Notes: generated by a model from the letters alone, not told the origin. 64,000 bases of DNA from Larkinella punicea (GCF_003334855.1 NZ_QOWE01000001.1:310001-374000); one strand, 5' to 3'; numbered from the stretch's first letter, positions 1 through 8,565 are shown. Numbers and translations: made by a program.

Positions 1-4
1 ACCT

Positions 5-1939
5 ATGTACGCTACTTCCCTGATTCAGTACGGCCAGTCCGAGCCGCTGCCGGAACCCCTTATACTCCGCGCCGGACCGCTGACGATGCAGTATGAACAC
101 GGTTTTCTCCGGTATATCCGCCTGGGCAACCACGAAGTTCTCCGCCTGATTTACCACGCCGTCCGCGACCCCAACTGGGCCACGGCCCCGATGGTGATCG
201 AAGACGAAACCATTGACCAACAGGCCGATTCGTTTCACATTCGCTATACGAGTGTTTGCCAAAATGAGACTGTCCACCTGCGCTGGCAATGCGAAATCAT
301 CGGCGAACCGGACGGAACAATCCAATTCAATATCGACGGTGAAGCCCTCGCCGACTTCCAGCGAAACCGCGCCGGTTTCTGCATCCTGCATCCCATTCCC
401 GAATGTGCCGGTCAGCCCTGCACCCTTACGCACCCCGACGGTAGCCAGACCGTCGCTCCGTTTCCGGAAGGCATCAGCCCTCACCAGCCTTTTCTGAACA
501 TCCGGGAAATGCAGTGGCCAGTTTCCGACGACAGCTCGGCGGTCTTGTGGTTTGTGGGTGATGTTTTCGAAACCGAAGACCAGCGCAACTGGACCGATGC
601 TTCCTATAAAACGTATTGTACGCCCCTTTCGCGTGCGTTTCCGGTGCTGCTCCAAACCGGTGATACCATTCAGCAATCGGTTGAACTCCGGCTGGTCGGT
701 TCGTTTGCCCAGCCTTTGCCTTCAGAATCTGAAACAGACAAAACCGCTATTACCTTTGATTCAGAAACCCTTTCACTGCCCGTCATCGGGCTGGGTGCCA
801 ACCCGGAAGTGTTGACGGATTCGGTGGTGCATTTGCTCAAAGAAGCCCGCTTCCACCACCTGCGCGTGGAGGTTAACTTCCAGCATCCCGATTGGCACGG
901 GACCTTCCGGAAAGCCGTCAACGATGCGGTTTTGCTGGGTTTAAAGCTTGAACTGGTTTTGATTTTCAACCAGTTGGCGAATTACGAGCTGTACAGTTTT
1001 TTGAAAGAGCCGGTCGATCCGTCGCTGGTTTATTCCATAACAATTCTCAGCAATTTTGCCAAATCAACCCCGGCGACGCTGCTGCATGAAGTGACGTCGC
1101 CAATCCGTCAGGCTTTTCCCGATGCCCGGATCGGTGCCGGAACCAACGTTTTTTTTGTGGCCGTCAACCGGCAAACGCCCCCGCTCGAAACCGTCGATTT
1201 TCTCAGCTACGCCATCAGCCCGCAGGCCCACGCGGTTGATAACCTGACGTTAATGGAAAACACCACGGCCCAACCCGACACCGTCCGGGATGCCCGGCAC
1301 TGGACGCCGAACGTTCACGTTTCGCCCGTTACGCTGCGACCGCGTTTTAATCCCGACGCAACGGGCAACGATGCCGATTCTACGAACAATCAGATGCCTT
1401 TTTCGACGGATCCCCGGCAAATGTCGCTGTTCGGAGCTGCCTGGACGCTGGCCAGTCTGAAGGGATTGATTCAGGCCGGAGCCCATTCAGTTACCTATTA
1501 CGAAACCGTAGGTGAAGAGGGGATTGTCCAGGGCGATTTCCCGTCGGCTTACCCCAACCAATTCGTTGCCGAAGCTGGTATGGTTTTTCCGCTGTACTGG
1601 ATTTTTCGATTCGTGAACGATTTTCGGGAAGGAAAGGCGATTCCGACCACCAGCAGCCAGCCGTTCAAGGTCGAAGCCCTGTGCCTGCAAAAGGACGACA
1701 AAGCGGTTTTGATTCTGACCAACCTGACCGATGAACCGCAAACGGTTTCTGCTCCGATTACCCGGACAGTCAGGATGCGGACGCTGGATGAATCCTCTTT
1801 CATGAAAGCCTGTTTTTCGCCGGAATCCTTTTGGGAGGAACTGGGCAAAAGTCTCAGTCCTGATAATGAAGAGCAGTTGCGGTTTAGCTTACCCCCGTAC
1901 GCAACGGTTTTCGCGGAATGGGAAACCAGGGCAGTATAA
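5..1939 (+). CDS. D-apionate lactonase-like protein
   Basis: This 644-residue protein has no signal peptide and resembles the ApnL family, which hydrolyses D-apionolactone to D-apionate in apiose catabolism. The assignment rests on recalled family signatures: an N-terminal ILRAGPL segment (res. ~20-26), VRDPNWATAP (~54-63), NRAGFCILHP (~121-130), and a VFETEDQRNWTDASYKTY block near 188-205, followed by a C-terminal barrel-like half. The ATG lies four bases inside the window, but family members start at about this point, so the gene is probably complete. A hairpin with a T run follows the stop. No other apiose genes (apionate oxidoisomerase, transketolase-like or dehydrogenase genes) are visible here, so the physiological substrate is inferred. 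It could act on another lactone. Confidence 0.6.
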   Translation: MYATSLIQYGQSEPLPEPLILRAGPLTMQYEHGFLRYIRLGNHEVLRLIYHAVRDPNWATAPMVIEDETIDQQADSFHIRYTSVCQNETVHLRWQCEIIGEPDGTIQFNIDGEALADFQRNRAGFCILHPIPECAGQPCTLTHPDGSQTVAPFPEGISPHQPFLNIREMQWPVSDDSSAVLWFVGDVFETEDQRNWTDASYKTYCTPLSRAFPVLLQTGDTIQQSVELRLVGSFAQPLPSESETDKTAITFDSETLSLPVIGLGANPEVLTDSVVHLLKEARFHHLRVEVNFQHPDWHGTFRKAVNDAVLLGLKLELVLIFNQLANYELYSFLKEPVDPSLVYSITILSNFAKSTPATLLHEVTSPIRQAFPDARIGAGTNVFFVAVNRQTPPLETVDFLSYAISPQAHAVDNLTLMENTTAQPDTVRDARHWTPNVHVSPVTLRPRFNPDATGNDADSTNNQMPFSTDPRQMSLFGAAWTLASLKGLIQAGAHSVTYYETVGEEGIVQGDFPSAYPNQFVAEAGMVFPLYWIFRFVNDFREGKAIPTTSSQPFKVEALCLQKDDKAVLILTNLTDEPQTVSAPITRTVRMRTLDESSFMKACFSPESFWEELGKSLSPDNEEQLRFSLPPYATVFAEWETRAV

Positions 1940-1943
1940 TGTT

Positions 1944-1978
1944 CAGCCCACGGTTCAAACCGTGGGCTGGTATATTTT
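1944..1978 (+). terminator. Hairpin terminator of the CCCACGGTT family
   Basis: Twelve-base arms (1944-1955 and 1958-1969, CAGCCCACGGTT and its complement) form a near-perfect palindrome directly after the stop at 1939. A T-rich run (TATATTTTTT) follows on the plus strand. The same palindrome recurs at 34853-35010 and, mutated, at 41078-41103. Confidence 0.7.
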
Positions 1979-2018
1979 TTCAGACTAGCCAATAAGCCCT
2001 GAGCCGTTGTCCGGTTTA

Positions 2019-3260
2019 TCAAAACGCATTTACAATTTCCGCTAATGTCACCCCCAGCCATTGCCGGGCCATTTTGTCGAGTTGCGATTCATCGCCCTGG
2101 ATATGCAGCGTCGTGTGCGTATGCGTCAGGCGACCACCGGGCGCGAGCGCGGAAGCGGGCGACGAGCTTTCCAGTTCGTAGAATTTTCCCATCTGCGGCT
2201 GACCCGGTTTCATCGGCCCGTCGTTGTAGGCGTTAGCGACATCCCCCGCATACGGTTCTTTCTGGATTTCCCAGGCCGAATTGACGTAGTCGCGGTTGGC
2301 CGGATCGAACGTAAACGTGACCAGCGTGAGGGTTTGAGAACCGGGATCGTAGCTACCCAGCCGGTTTTTGACGCGGGCGGGCGGCACCCCGATTTTGCCA
2401 CGGGCATTGGCATCGGCCTTAAAGAAAGCCACGCTGTCGTTCACCACCAGCCGCGACGCCGGTATTTTACCAAAATAACTGTCGTTGATGGCCTGCCCCG
2501 GGCCGGGTTGAAATGGCACCACAATCGTGGCTTCCGGCGACGCGTTGAACATGCCCAGAATCCAGACCGACAATAGCCCTTTTTCTTTCGTCCACGGCTC
2601 TTTTCCGGTATTGATGAGGGTATTGACGGATTCAACCCCCACGATCTTCAGTGAGTCGTTTAAAGACGCAGTCGTTGCGCCCAAAACCTGGCTGATCTGC
2701 TCCGCGCGCAACAGCCGGACTTCACGTTCCACGCCGACACTAAACTTTGTCCCGGAATAATTCGTCAGCTCAAAGGCTTTCGTAAACCGGGCCGAACGCT
2801 CATCTTTCGACGCCAGCACGAACGGTTCGGAGTCGATGGCTGCGGGCGTTTGCCAGTCGTCGCCGGTAAATTTTGCACCCGGTTTGAAGTAAATGGCAAA
2901 TTGTCCACCCTCGGGTCCGAGCCAAAACCGGTCTTCTCCGCCAAACGCATTCATGTGCGGCAGTAATTTCCCCGATTGAATCAGCTCGCGGTTGATCCAG
3001 CCGTAGCTCGTTTCGCCATCGGCGGTGCTGGTCATGATCCGTCCCTGATACGCCGGACAGATGAGAACCTGGGATTTACCGTCTTGCAAGGTCACTAAAT
3101 CGGGGTGGTATTGCTGGAGAAAAGCTGCGTCGGAAGCAAACATACGGGTTTGGGTAGTATCGGTTGGGGATGTTTTTTCTTCATTCGAAGAATTGGATTG
3201 GCAGGACAGCGCGCCCGCCAGAAAGGGCAAGACTACCCAAAAACTCATTTTTTTCATCAT
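2019..3260 (-). CDS. DUF6786-family exported lipoprotein
   Basis: The 413-residue product has a lysine-start signal peptide ending in a lipobox (LAGALSC, Cys20), so it is probably an envelope lipoprotein. The mature part carries MNAFGGEDRFWLGPEGGQF (~102-120), which I associate with the DUF6786 group of Bacteroidota lipoproteins. These have a sugar-mutarotase-like beta-sandwich look, but no demonstrated function is known to me. The first codon is an MM pair, so the start could be one codon later. It converges on the lactonase-like gene with a hairpin between them and diverges from the acetyltransferase at 3344. The shared neighbourhood with a carbohydrate-acid enzyme is suggestive only. Confidence 0.6.
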   Translation of the reverse strand: MMKKMSFWVVLPFLAGALSCQSNSSNEEKTSPTDTTQTRMFASDAAFLQQYHPDLVTLQDGKSQVLICPAYQGRIMTSTADGETSYGWINRELIQSGKLLPHMNAFGGEDRFWLGPEGGQFAIYFKPGAKFTGDDWQTPAAIDSEPFVLASKDERSARFTKAFELTNYSGTKFSVGVEREVRLLRAEQISQVLGATTASLNDSLKIVGVESVNTLINTGKEPWTKEKGLLSVWILGMFNASPEATIVVPFQPGPGQAINDSYFGKIPASRLVVNDSVAFFKADANARGKIGVPPARVKNRLGSYDPGSQTLTLVTFTFDPANRDYVNSAWEIQKEPYAGDVANAYNDGPMKPGQPQMGKFYELESSSPASALAPGGRLTHTHTTLHIQGDESQLDKMARQWLGVTLAEIVNAF

Positions 3261-3343
3261 TTGGCTTAGGATTTGTCAGAATTTTCCGAAATTAACCACT
3301 TCTTATTCACTTCCCGAAAACCTCATTTAATCTTTCTCCGAAT

Positions 3344-3784
3344 ATGACCTTCGAGGCAACCATTCGCCCGGCTGATTATCAGGATGTTGGAACGCTTTAC
3401 CGTTTCATTTGCGAACTGGAAGAAACCCAACTCAATGCGGTGGCGTTTCGGGCGGTTTTTCAACGGAACCTGACCGACAAACGGGTGCATTATTTGGTCG
3501 CGGAAGTCAACGAAGATATTGTTGGTTTCATTAGCTGCCATGTGCAATACCTGCTGCATCATACCGGTAAAGTAGGCGAAATTCAGGAGCTGTACGTTGT
3601 GCCGGAATACCGGAATCAGCAGATTGGTCGCCAACTCGTGGCCGCGATGGAGGAACTCGCCGAAGCCCACGGTTTTGTCAATCTCGAAGTGACGGCCAAC
3701 CAGAAACGGACGCTCACGCACCGGTTTTACCAGCAACTAACGTTCCGGCCCTCGCATTTCAAGTTTGTGAAAGAGTTTCAGTAG
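3344..3784 (+). CDS. GNAT-family N-acetyltransferase
   Basis: This is a compact 146-residue single-domain acetyltransferase that would use acetyl-CoA. The motif-A region EIQELYVVPEYRNQQIGRQL (~81-100) includes the R-x-x-x-x-G-R acetyl-CoA pyrophosphate loop. A C-terminal RFYQQLTF segment is typical of GNAT motif B. The substrate cannot be told from sequence; small-molecule amines or peptide N-termini are possible. It is transcribed alone, divergent from the lipoprotein gene by 83 bp, and ends against a palindromic element. Confidence 0.85.
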   Translation: MTFEATIRPADYQDVGTLYRFICELEETQLNAVAFRAVFQRNLTDKRVHYLVAEVNEDIVGFISCHVQYLLHHTGKVGEIQELYVVPEYRNQQIGRQLVAAMEELAEAHGFVNLEVTANQKRTLTHRFYQQLTFRPSHFKFVKEFQ

Positions 3785-3800
3785 GACGATCCTCCACTTG

Positions 3801-3870
3801 CGCCCCGTTCCCCTAAAGGGGACTTAGACGTTCCAGATGCAAAAAGTCCCCTTTAGGGGATTTAGGGGCG
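3801..3870. repeat. Family A palindrome, copy 1
   Basis: An inverted repeat lies between two convergent genes. The right arm carries AAGTCCCCTTTAGGGG-ATTTAGGGG. The left arm is its complement except that TAAAT is replaced by GTT. Other copies lie at 28427-28504, 42935-43048 and 57098-57173. It probably folds as a bidirectional terminator-like hairpin, but its sequence conservation suggests a dispersed element. Confidence 0.8.
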
Positions 3871-3890
3871 GCAGAAGTAGATCCGCTCTC

Positions 3891-4949
3891 CTACTCCCGC
3901 TTCGAGAAGTAATCATTCACGTCTTTGTAGCCTTCTTTCACCGTTTTGGTGCGGGTCGAAATGCGGTATTGGCTGAACAAATCGCCGTAGTCGCGGGCGG
4001 CTTTTTGCCCGGCGGCATCGTTGTCGAAGTAAAAACAGACCTCGAACCGCCGGAAGAGTTTCATCCACTCCCGCTTGAACATCGTCGCGCTGCCCAGGCT
4101 GACGGCGGGCATGCCTTCCTGCATCAGCGTCATGCAGTCGAGAGCGCCTTCGGTGACGTACAGCGTCTGCCCGGTTTTGATCAGGTCGGTTACATCCGCA
4201 TTGAACAACTCGACCGGAACACCGCTCAAAAACTGATACCGGGATACGGTTTCGGACGGGTTTCGGATCACGCGACCCTGTAAATAAACGATGTGGCCCT
4301 TTCGGTAGTAGGGAATAATGATCGGATGCCGGTAAAAAATCAGGTTGCCTTTTTCGTTGAACAACCCGCATTCCTGCAAATCCGGCAGCGAGTAGGTCCT
4401 TCGCAGATACGCCTGTGCCGCCTGGTAATCATTGACGATAAACAGGCGAAACTTCCGCAAGGTGGTTTCTGAAAACCCACGACTTAGTAAATACTGCCAG
4501 GCTTCCTCCCGCACAGCATTAGTGGGTTGTAACGTACAAATCCGTTGAAAATCCTCGTAAATCGTGCTGTGCAGCGGTTGGTAAACGTAGGCATTCGTGT
4601 CGGTCGGCAGGGCTATTTTCGGCGGTTTTGCTGAAATCGGTGCCTGTATTTTGTTCAGATGGCCTTTCCTGTATAGCTCCGGCTTGTAATCTGGCAAGTA
4701 ATTGAACGCCAGTTCGTGCATGGCCGCCGTATACTCCAGATTGGCAACTCCGGCGTAGAAGTTAATGACGTCTCCGTGTTTGCCGCATCCGAAGCAGTGA
4801 TACGAGTTGTTTTGCGGATAAATGACCAGCGACGGCGTTTTTTCGGCATGAAACGGACACACGATCTTGCGGTTTTCGTGCAGTTCATACCCCAAATCCG
4901 TTACAACGCGGACGATGTCGATGGTACGGGTTTGTGTGAGCAGATCCAT
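3891..4949 (-). CDS. CHC2 zinc-finger/Toprim primase-like protein
   Basis: This 352-residue protein has a DnaG-type zinc module (C31-x2-H34 … C52-x2-C55, CPFH…HCFGC). A Toprim domain near 260-345 has the catalytic acidic residues E267/D271 (VTEGALD) and D309/D311 (FDNDAAG), and a KDVND motif near the C-terminus. It is far shorter than housekeeping DnaG (about 600 or more residues) and lacks a DnaB-binding C-terminal domain. It therefore looks like the small primases of phages, plasmids and integrative elements. It sits alone between a palindromic element and the ATP synthase terminator. No integrase, helicase or phage gene is adjacent. Primer synthesis is inferred from the domains. Confidence 0.8.
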   Translation of the reverse strand: MDLLTQTRTIDIVRVVTDLGYELHENRKIVCPFHAEKTPSLVIYPQNNSYHCFGCGKHGDVINFYAGVANLEYTAAMHELAFNYLPDYKPELYRKGHLNKIQAPISAKPPKIALPTDTNAYVYQPLHSTIYEDFQRICTLQPTNAVREEAWQYLLSRGFSETTLRKFRLFIVNDYQAAQAYLRRTYSLPDLQECGLFNEKGNLIFYRHPIIIPYYRKGHIVYLQGRVIRNPSETVSRYQFLSGVPVELFNADVTDLIKTGQTLYVTEGALDCMTLMQEGMPAVSLGSATMFKREWMKLFRRFEVCFYFDNDAAGQKAARDYGDLFSQYRISTRTKTVKEGYKDVNDYFSKRE

Positions 4950-4977
4950 TTAGTAACCGTTTGACTCTGCATGTTAA

Positions 4978-5025
4978 CAAAAAAAACCGGACATCGAAGC
5001 AGGTGCTTCGATGTCCGGTTTTTTG
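4978..5025 (-). terminator. Terminator of the atp operon
   Basis: A perfect stem built on CCGGACATCGAAGCA and its complement is flanked by A and T runs, so it can terminate in both directions. It lies 90 bp after the atpH stop and 29 bp before the start of the primase-like gene on the same strand. It therefore separates the two units and ends the atp message. Confidence 0.9.
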
Positions 5026-5036
5026 TTATGGAGTAA

Positions 5037-5108
5037 AGAAGTGAGAGCTAAGACTTAACCGCTCAGGTGGTATTTGTCTTACTTCTCTTGTCTATTCTCT
5101 TTTGTCTC
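5037..5108. repeat. Degenerate family C-like inverted repeat
   Basis: Words such as AAGTGAGAG, GTCTTACTTCTCTTGTC and TCTTTTGTCTC form an imperfect inverted repeat. They resemble the elements at 13213-13297 and 58985-59058. It lies between the atpH stop and the terminator. Confidence 0.45.
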
Positions 5109-5114
5109 AAAAAA

Positions 5115-5651
5115 TCAATTCAGGAAGCTCAACCGCAGTTCAGCCAGTTGGTTACGGATCGATGCATCGATCTGTTGATCACCAATGCGGAGAATATATC
5201 CACCAATCAGTTTTGGATCAATGGCTTCTTCGAGTTCGATTTGCTTTCCGGTTGCTTTGGCAACGACACCGATAAACTGCTGCCGAATTTCCTCCGTCAG
5301 CGGCAGTGTTGTCGTGACCTGAATCTTCTGGATGCCTTTCAGTTCGTTATACTGCCGGACGAATTCGGTAGCGATGCTATCCATGATTCCTTCCCGGTTT
5401 TTCTTCGAAATGATGTTGAAGATCGTAAACGATAGCGGATCGACGCGGCTTTCAAAGATCGCCCGCAACACGTTTAGTTTCTTCTCATGACGCAAAATCG
5501 GGCTTTTCAGGGCCAGCATCAGGTCGCGGTTTTTACGAACCACGTCGCTGAAAAACAACATATCTTTGTACACCTCTTCGACCTTCTGCTTCTCTTTCGC
5601 GAGGTCGATCAGCGATTTAGCGTATCGGAATGCTACTGTAGATTCTGCCAT
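5115..5651 (-). CDS. atpH: ATP synthase F1 subunit delta
   Basis: This 178-residue protein begins with the typical AVAFRYAKSLIDLA-like delta/OSCP N-terminus (VAFRYAKSLIDLAKE, ~5-19). It ends with the conserved C-terminal segment DPKLIGGYILRIGDQQIDASI (~145-165 split). It forms the stator link between F1 and the b subunits. Length fits the family. It is the last gene of this atp cluster: a terminator follows and neither atpA nor atpG lies downstream. The 92-bp gap to atpF holds a family B palindrome, which is unusual inside an operon. Confidence 0.95.
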   Translation of the reverse strand: MAESTVAFRYAKSLIDLAKEKQKVEEVYKDMLFFSDVVRKNRDLMLALKSPILRHEKKLNVLRAIFESRVDPLSFTIFNIISKKNREGIMDSIATEFVRQYNELKGIQKIQVTTTLPLTEEIRQQFIGVVAKATGKQIELEEAIDPKLIGGYILRIGDQQIDASIRNQLAELRLSFLN

Positions 5652-5659
5652 CTTGGAGT

Positions 5660-5746
5660 GATGAATTAAGAGTTAAGACGGGGCCGCCCGTGCGGTGAAG
5701 AGTTGGCTGACGCACATAACTCTTCACTCTTAACTCTCAATTCTTA
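5660..5746. repeat. Family B inverted repeat, copy 1 (inside the atp operon)
   Basis: Degenerate TTAAG/CTTAA word arms flank a core at about 5677-5713 that begins GACGGGGCCGCCCGTGCGGT and continues GAAGAGTTGGCTGACGCA. The same core occurs inverted at 24752-24782, and its second half at 25818-25836. It separates atpF from atpH. Confidence 0.8.
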
Positions 5747-6238
5747 ATTTAGTCGTGCTTCTGCTACCAGGCTTTTAACCAGTTCTTCCTGTGATTTTTT
5801 ATCGCTCAATTCCTTTTTCAGAATTTTTTCGGCGATGTCCAGCGACAACGTGATCACTTCACGCTTCACTTCGGCGACCATGGCCTGGCGTTCGGTCTGC
5901 AATTCTTCGCGGGCTTTCAGAATGATGCGATTGCCTTCTTCCGTTGCCTTATCGCGTGAATCGGCAATAACGCGGTCGGCGGTTTCTTTGGCTCCCCGCA
6001 GGATAGCATCCCGTTCGGCGCGGGCTTCGGCCAGCAGTTTCTGGTTGTCGGCCTGCAGTTTCGCCATTTCGATCCGGGTTTTCTCGGCCATATCCAGGGC
6101 TTTCTGAATATCGTCTTCCCGTTCTTTCAGGCTTTCCGTAATCGGTGCCCAGGCAAATTTTGATAGAATGAAGTACAGCAGTCCAAAAACGACCACCATC
6201 CAGAATAGCAACCCAATGTCGGGAATGAGCAGATCCAT
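5744..6238 (-). CDS. atpF: ATP synthase F0 subunit b
   Basis: The 164-residue protein has one N-terminal membrane span (IGLLFWMVVVFGLLYFILSKF, ~8-28, split at residue 20) and a long charged alpha-helical coiled coil rich in A/E/K/R. It forms the peripheral stalk holding F1. Length matches bacterial b subunits. It lies downstream of atpE with a 156-bp spacer that contains a strong stem-loop, and upstream of atpH with a repeat in between. Confidence 0.95.
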   Translation of the reverse strand: MDLLIPDIGLLFWMVVVFGLLYFILSKFAWAPITESLKEREDDIQKALDMAEKTRIEMAKLQADNQKLLAEARAERDAILRGAKETADRVIADSRDKATEEGNRIILKAREELQTERQAMVAEVKREVITLSLDIAEKILKKELSDKKSQEELVKSLVAEARLN

Positions 6239-6294
6239 TGACGTACGAAATTAGGATATATGAATACGTTGAATTTCTTTTTTTGATTGAAATC

Positions 6295-6328
6295 AGCCCG
6301 TCGGCTGACTAATTCATACCGACGGGCT
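6295..6328 (-). promoter_or_regulatory. Intergenic stem-loop between atpE and atpF
   Basis: A perfect 10-bp GC-rich stem (AGCCCGTCGG, 6295-6304, with its complement at 6319-6328) and a 14-base loop lie in the 156-bp atpE-atpF spacer. On the transcribed minus strand no U run follows, so it is more likely a processing or stability element, or a partial attenuator, than a full terminator. Read on the plus strand it has a short T run. Confidence 0.6.
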
Positions 6329-6394
6329 TTTTCCAGTTTTGTGAGTCGTATGCCAACGCCTAATGCAATCAGCGACCCGGATGCGGTTTCCTGG

Positions 6395-6667
<273 letters not shown>

Positions 6668-6700
6668 TTATGGTTAAACAAAAAAATACAAACTAAAAAC

Positions 6701-7771
6701 TCAATGCCCGTGATCGGCTTCGTGACTGTCTTCAATCGCGCTACCGATGTACATCGACGTGAGCAGGGTAAAAATGAACGCTTGCAGGAACGCAACCAGC
6801 AATTCGATCAGGTTCATGAAGAGCGAGAAAACGATAATCAGCGGGCTAACACCCCAGCCCATGCCGGAACCGCCCAGGTCATTGGCAATAAAAATCAGGC
6901 CTAACAAGCTCAAAATGATGATGTGACCCGCCGTGATGTTGGCAAACAACCGCACCATCAGGGAGAACGGTTTCATGAAAACGCCCACGATTTCGACCGG
7001 AATCATGATCGGCAGCAGCGCCACCGGCACGCCGGTCGGCTTGAAAAGGTGAGCCCAGTAATGCTTGTTTCCGCTCAGGTTGACGATCAGGAAGGTGATC
7101 ACGGCCAGCGTCATTGTGATGGCGATGTTGCCGGTCAGGTTGGCACCACCCGGTAACAGTCCGAGCAGGTTATTGAACAGAATAAAGAAAAACAGCGTCA
7201 GCAGGAACGGCAGGTATTTGGCGTATTTCGGGCCGATGTTCGGTTTGGCAATCTCGTCGCGAACAAACAGGATGACGGGTTCCAGAAACGATTGCAGGCC
7301 TTTGGGTGCTTTGCCCCGGTTTTTCTCGTAGCCTTTCCGAACGGAGAAAAATACAAGTAAAAGCAGAGCCGCACTCAACAATAGAGAAGCTACGTTTTTC
7401 GTGATGGAAAAATCGTAGACCTTAATCGTCTTGTCGGCCTCACCGTTGGCACCGGCGCGGTAAATTTTATTGTGCTCTTTTACGTAACCATTGTAGTTGG
7501 CTTCGTGGGCGAAATGGGAAGACGAAAACACATCTAAGCCCTTGTCCTGCGTATACAGAATAACCGGCAAAGGCAGTGTTAATCCGTGCGCAAATTCCCA
7601 ACCGTGGTCGTCTTTAATGTGGTGCATGATCATGTCGCCCACATTGAATTTCTTCTTCTCCCCGGTTGCGCCGTGGTCGTGATGCTCGTCGTGCTGTGCC
7701 GTAACGGCGGCCAACGTGCTCAAAAACAATACAATACTTAAAAATGCTTTACGAATCAGGAAACGAGACAT
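6701..7771 (-). CDS. atpB: ATP synthase F0 subunit a
   Basis: The 356-residue protein has an N-terminal signal-like segment ending in TAQ. A periplasmic histidine-rich stretch (QHDEHHDHG, ~26-34) follows, as does a long soluble domain before the five to six membrane helices. The essential arginine is R274 in LMVRLFANITAGH. The long N-terminal extension and His-rich C-terminus (HEADHGH) are common in Bacteroidota AtpB. It is followed 48 bp later by atpE. Confidence 0.95.
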   Translation of the reverse strand: MSRFLIRKAFLSIVLFLSTLAAVTAQHDEHHDHGATGEKKKFNVGDMIMHHIKDDHGWEFAHGLTLPLPVILYTQDKGLDVFSSSHFAHEANYNGYVKEHNKIYRAGANGEADKTIKVYDFSITKNVASLLLSAALLLLVFFSVRKGYEKNRGKAPKGLQSFLEPVILFVRDEIAKPNIGPKYAKYLPFLLTLFFFILFNNLLGLLPGGANLTGNIAITMTLAVITFLIVNLSGNKHYWAHLFKPTGVPVALLPIMIPVEIVGVFMKPFSLMVRLFANITAGHIIILSLLGLIFIANDLGGSGMGWGVSPLIIVFSLFMNLIELLVAFLQAFIFTLLTSMYIGSAIEDSHEADHGH

Positions 7772-7790
7772 ATGAAGTAAATGGTATATA

Positions 7791-8153
7791 TCACAAACCG
7801 CGTCGCAAGTTACGACTCAAAATGTAGATTTCAAAGGCTGTGTAAAATATATATAGTGCAAGAAAGTCCAGAATGAACAGTTTCACGCCATCGACTCCCC
7901 GCCACAAAAAGAACCCGACAAAAACAAGGCACAGAATCAGCCGGGCCACGATGGTCGCCATGTAAAACGGGATGAATTTTTCGCGATTATTCTGAAAACC
8001 AACCTCCATCAACCGGTGAATCAGGAAGGAGATACTGAGAAAAAAAATCAGCATGAACTTCCAGTAGGGATGTAACCAGCGTTCGGCTCCGTACTGTTCG
8101 GCTACAAAAAATACAATTGCAAGCAGGGCGGTGGCCCCAAGACTCGGGAGCAT
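7791..8153 (-). CDS. Small membrane protein of the atp operon
   Basis: I place the start at the ATG at 8153, giving about 120 residues. A longer reading frame extends to 8294, but it overlaps the upstream atpZ-like gene and begins with unlikely sequence. The product has about four hydrophobic segments (LGATALLAIVFFVAEQ; FMLIFFLSISFLIH; ARLILCLVFVGFFLW; LFILDFLALYIFYTAFEIYI). It begins one base after the upstream stop (TGATATG), so translation is probably coupled. Position between atpZ-like and atpB suggests an AtpI-like role in F0 assembly, by inference; I do not recognise a named family. Confidence 0.7.
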   Translation of the reverse strand: MLPSLGATALLAIVFFVAEQYGAERWLHPYWKFMLIFFLSISFLIHRLMEVGFQNNREKFIPFYMATIVARLILCLVFVGFFLWRGVDGVKLFILDFLALYIFYTAFEIYILSRNLRRGL

Positions 8154-8154
8154 A

Positions 8155-8409
8155 TCAGGGTTGTTTGGGTAAACTGCGGATAAAGAGGTACAAAGACGAG
8201 CCAATGGCGACCAGCGACAGCACCAGCGTCCAGATGGGTTTCTGGTTGCCCTGCCACTCGTCCAGTTTGATGCCGCCCCAAACGCCCAGACCAATCGTGG
8301 CCAACATTTGAAAACCGATCGCGGAGTATTGCACGAACGAGCTGGTCTTGCGGGTGACCTTCCGGAACGGCTTTTCCGGATCGTCGGAATGGGAATTATC
8401 GGGTTCCAT
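8155..8409 (-). CDS. AtpZ/AtpI-family protein
   Basis: This 84-residue protein has two membrane helices (YSAIGFQMLATIGLGVWGGIK and WTLVLSLVAIGSSLYLFIR, each ~20 residues) with the glycine/aspartate pattern GxWGGxKLDEW typical of AtpZ/AtpI-like proteins. These accompany F-type ATP synthase operons and are linked to c-ring assembly or magnesium supply. It is the first gene of the operon and is divergent from the SprE/PorW-like gene, 156 bp away. Confidence 0.8.
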   Translation of the reverse strand: MEPDNSHSDDPEKPFRKVTRKTSSFVQYSAIGFQMLATIGLGVWGGIKLDEWQGNQKPIWTLVLSLVAIGSSLYLFIRSLPKQP

Positions 8410-8444
8410 GCGTCAGGTCTTCGGATTTGGTGTCAGTTATTTCG

Positions 8445-8452
8445 TATTTTTG
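8445..8452 (+). promoter_or_regulatory. Candidate -7 box for the sprE-like gene
   Basis: TATTTTTG matches the Bacteroidota -7 consensus TAnnTTTG, 113 bp before the start at 8566. The nearest TTG upstream (8427-8429) is 15 bases away, shorter than the usual 19 or so, so only the -7 element is convincing. Confidence 0.35.
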
Positions 8453-8565
8453 TAGGCGTGGCACACTTTTCGATACGGATTTTGCGTCGACGTCGTTACT
8501 CTGTAGTGTTGGTTCTGCGAAGGTAGAAAGCCTTCCGTCGGTTACCAAGTATCTTACCATTTTCC

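Noticed and set aside
1250-1486. Small antisense open frames within the lactonase-like gene
   Set aside because: Short, without ribosome-binding sites or domains, and contained in a well-supported gene.
8156-8294. Longer N-terminus of the small atp membrane protein
   Set aside because: It would overlap the atpZ-like gene for 140 bases and encode atypical basic sequence, while an ATG lies one base after the atpZ-like stop.
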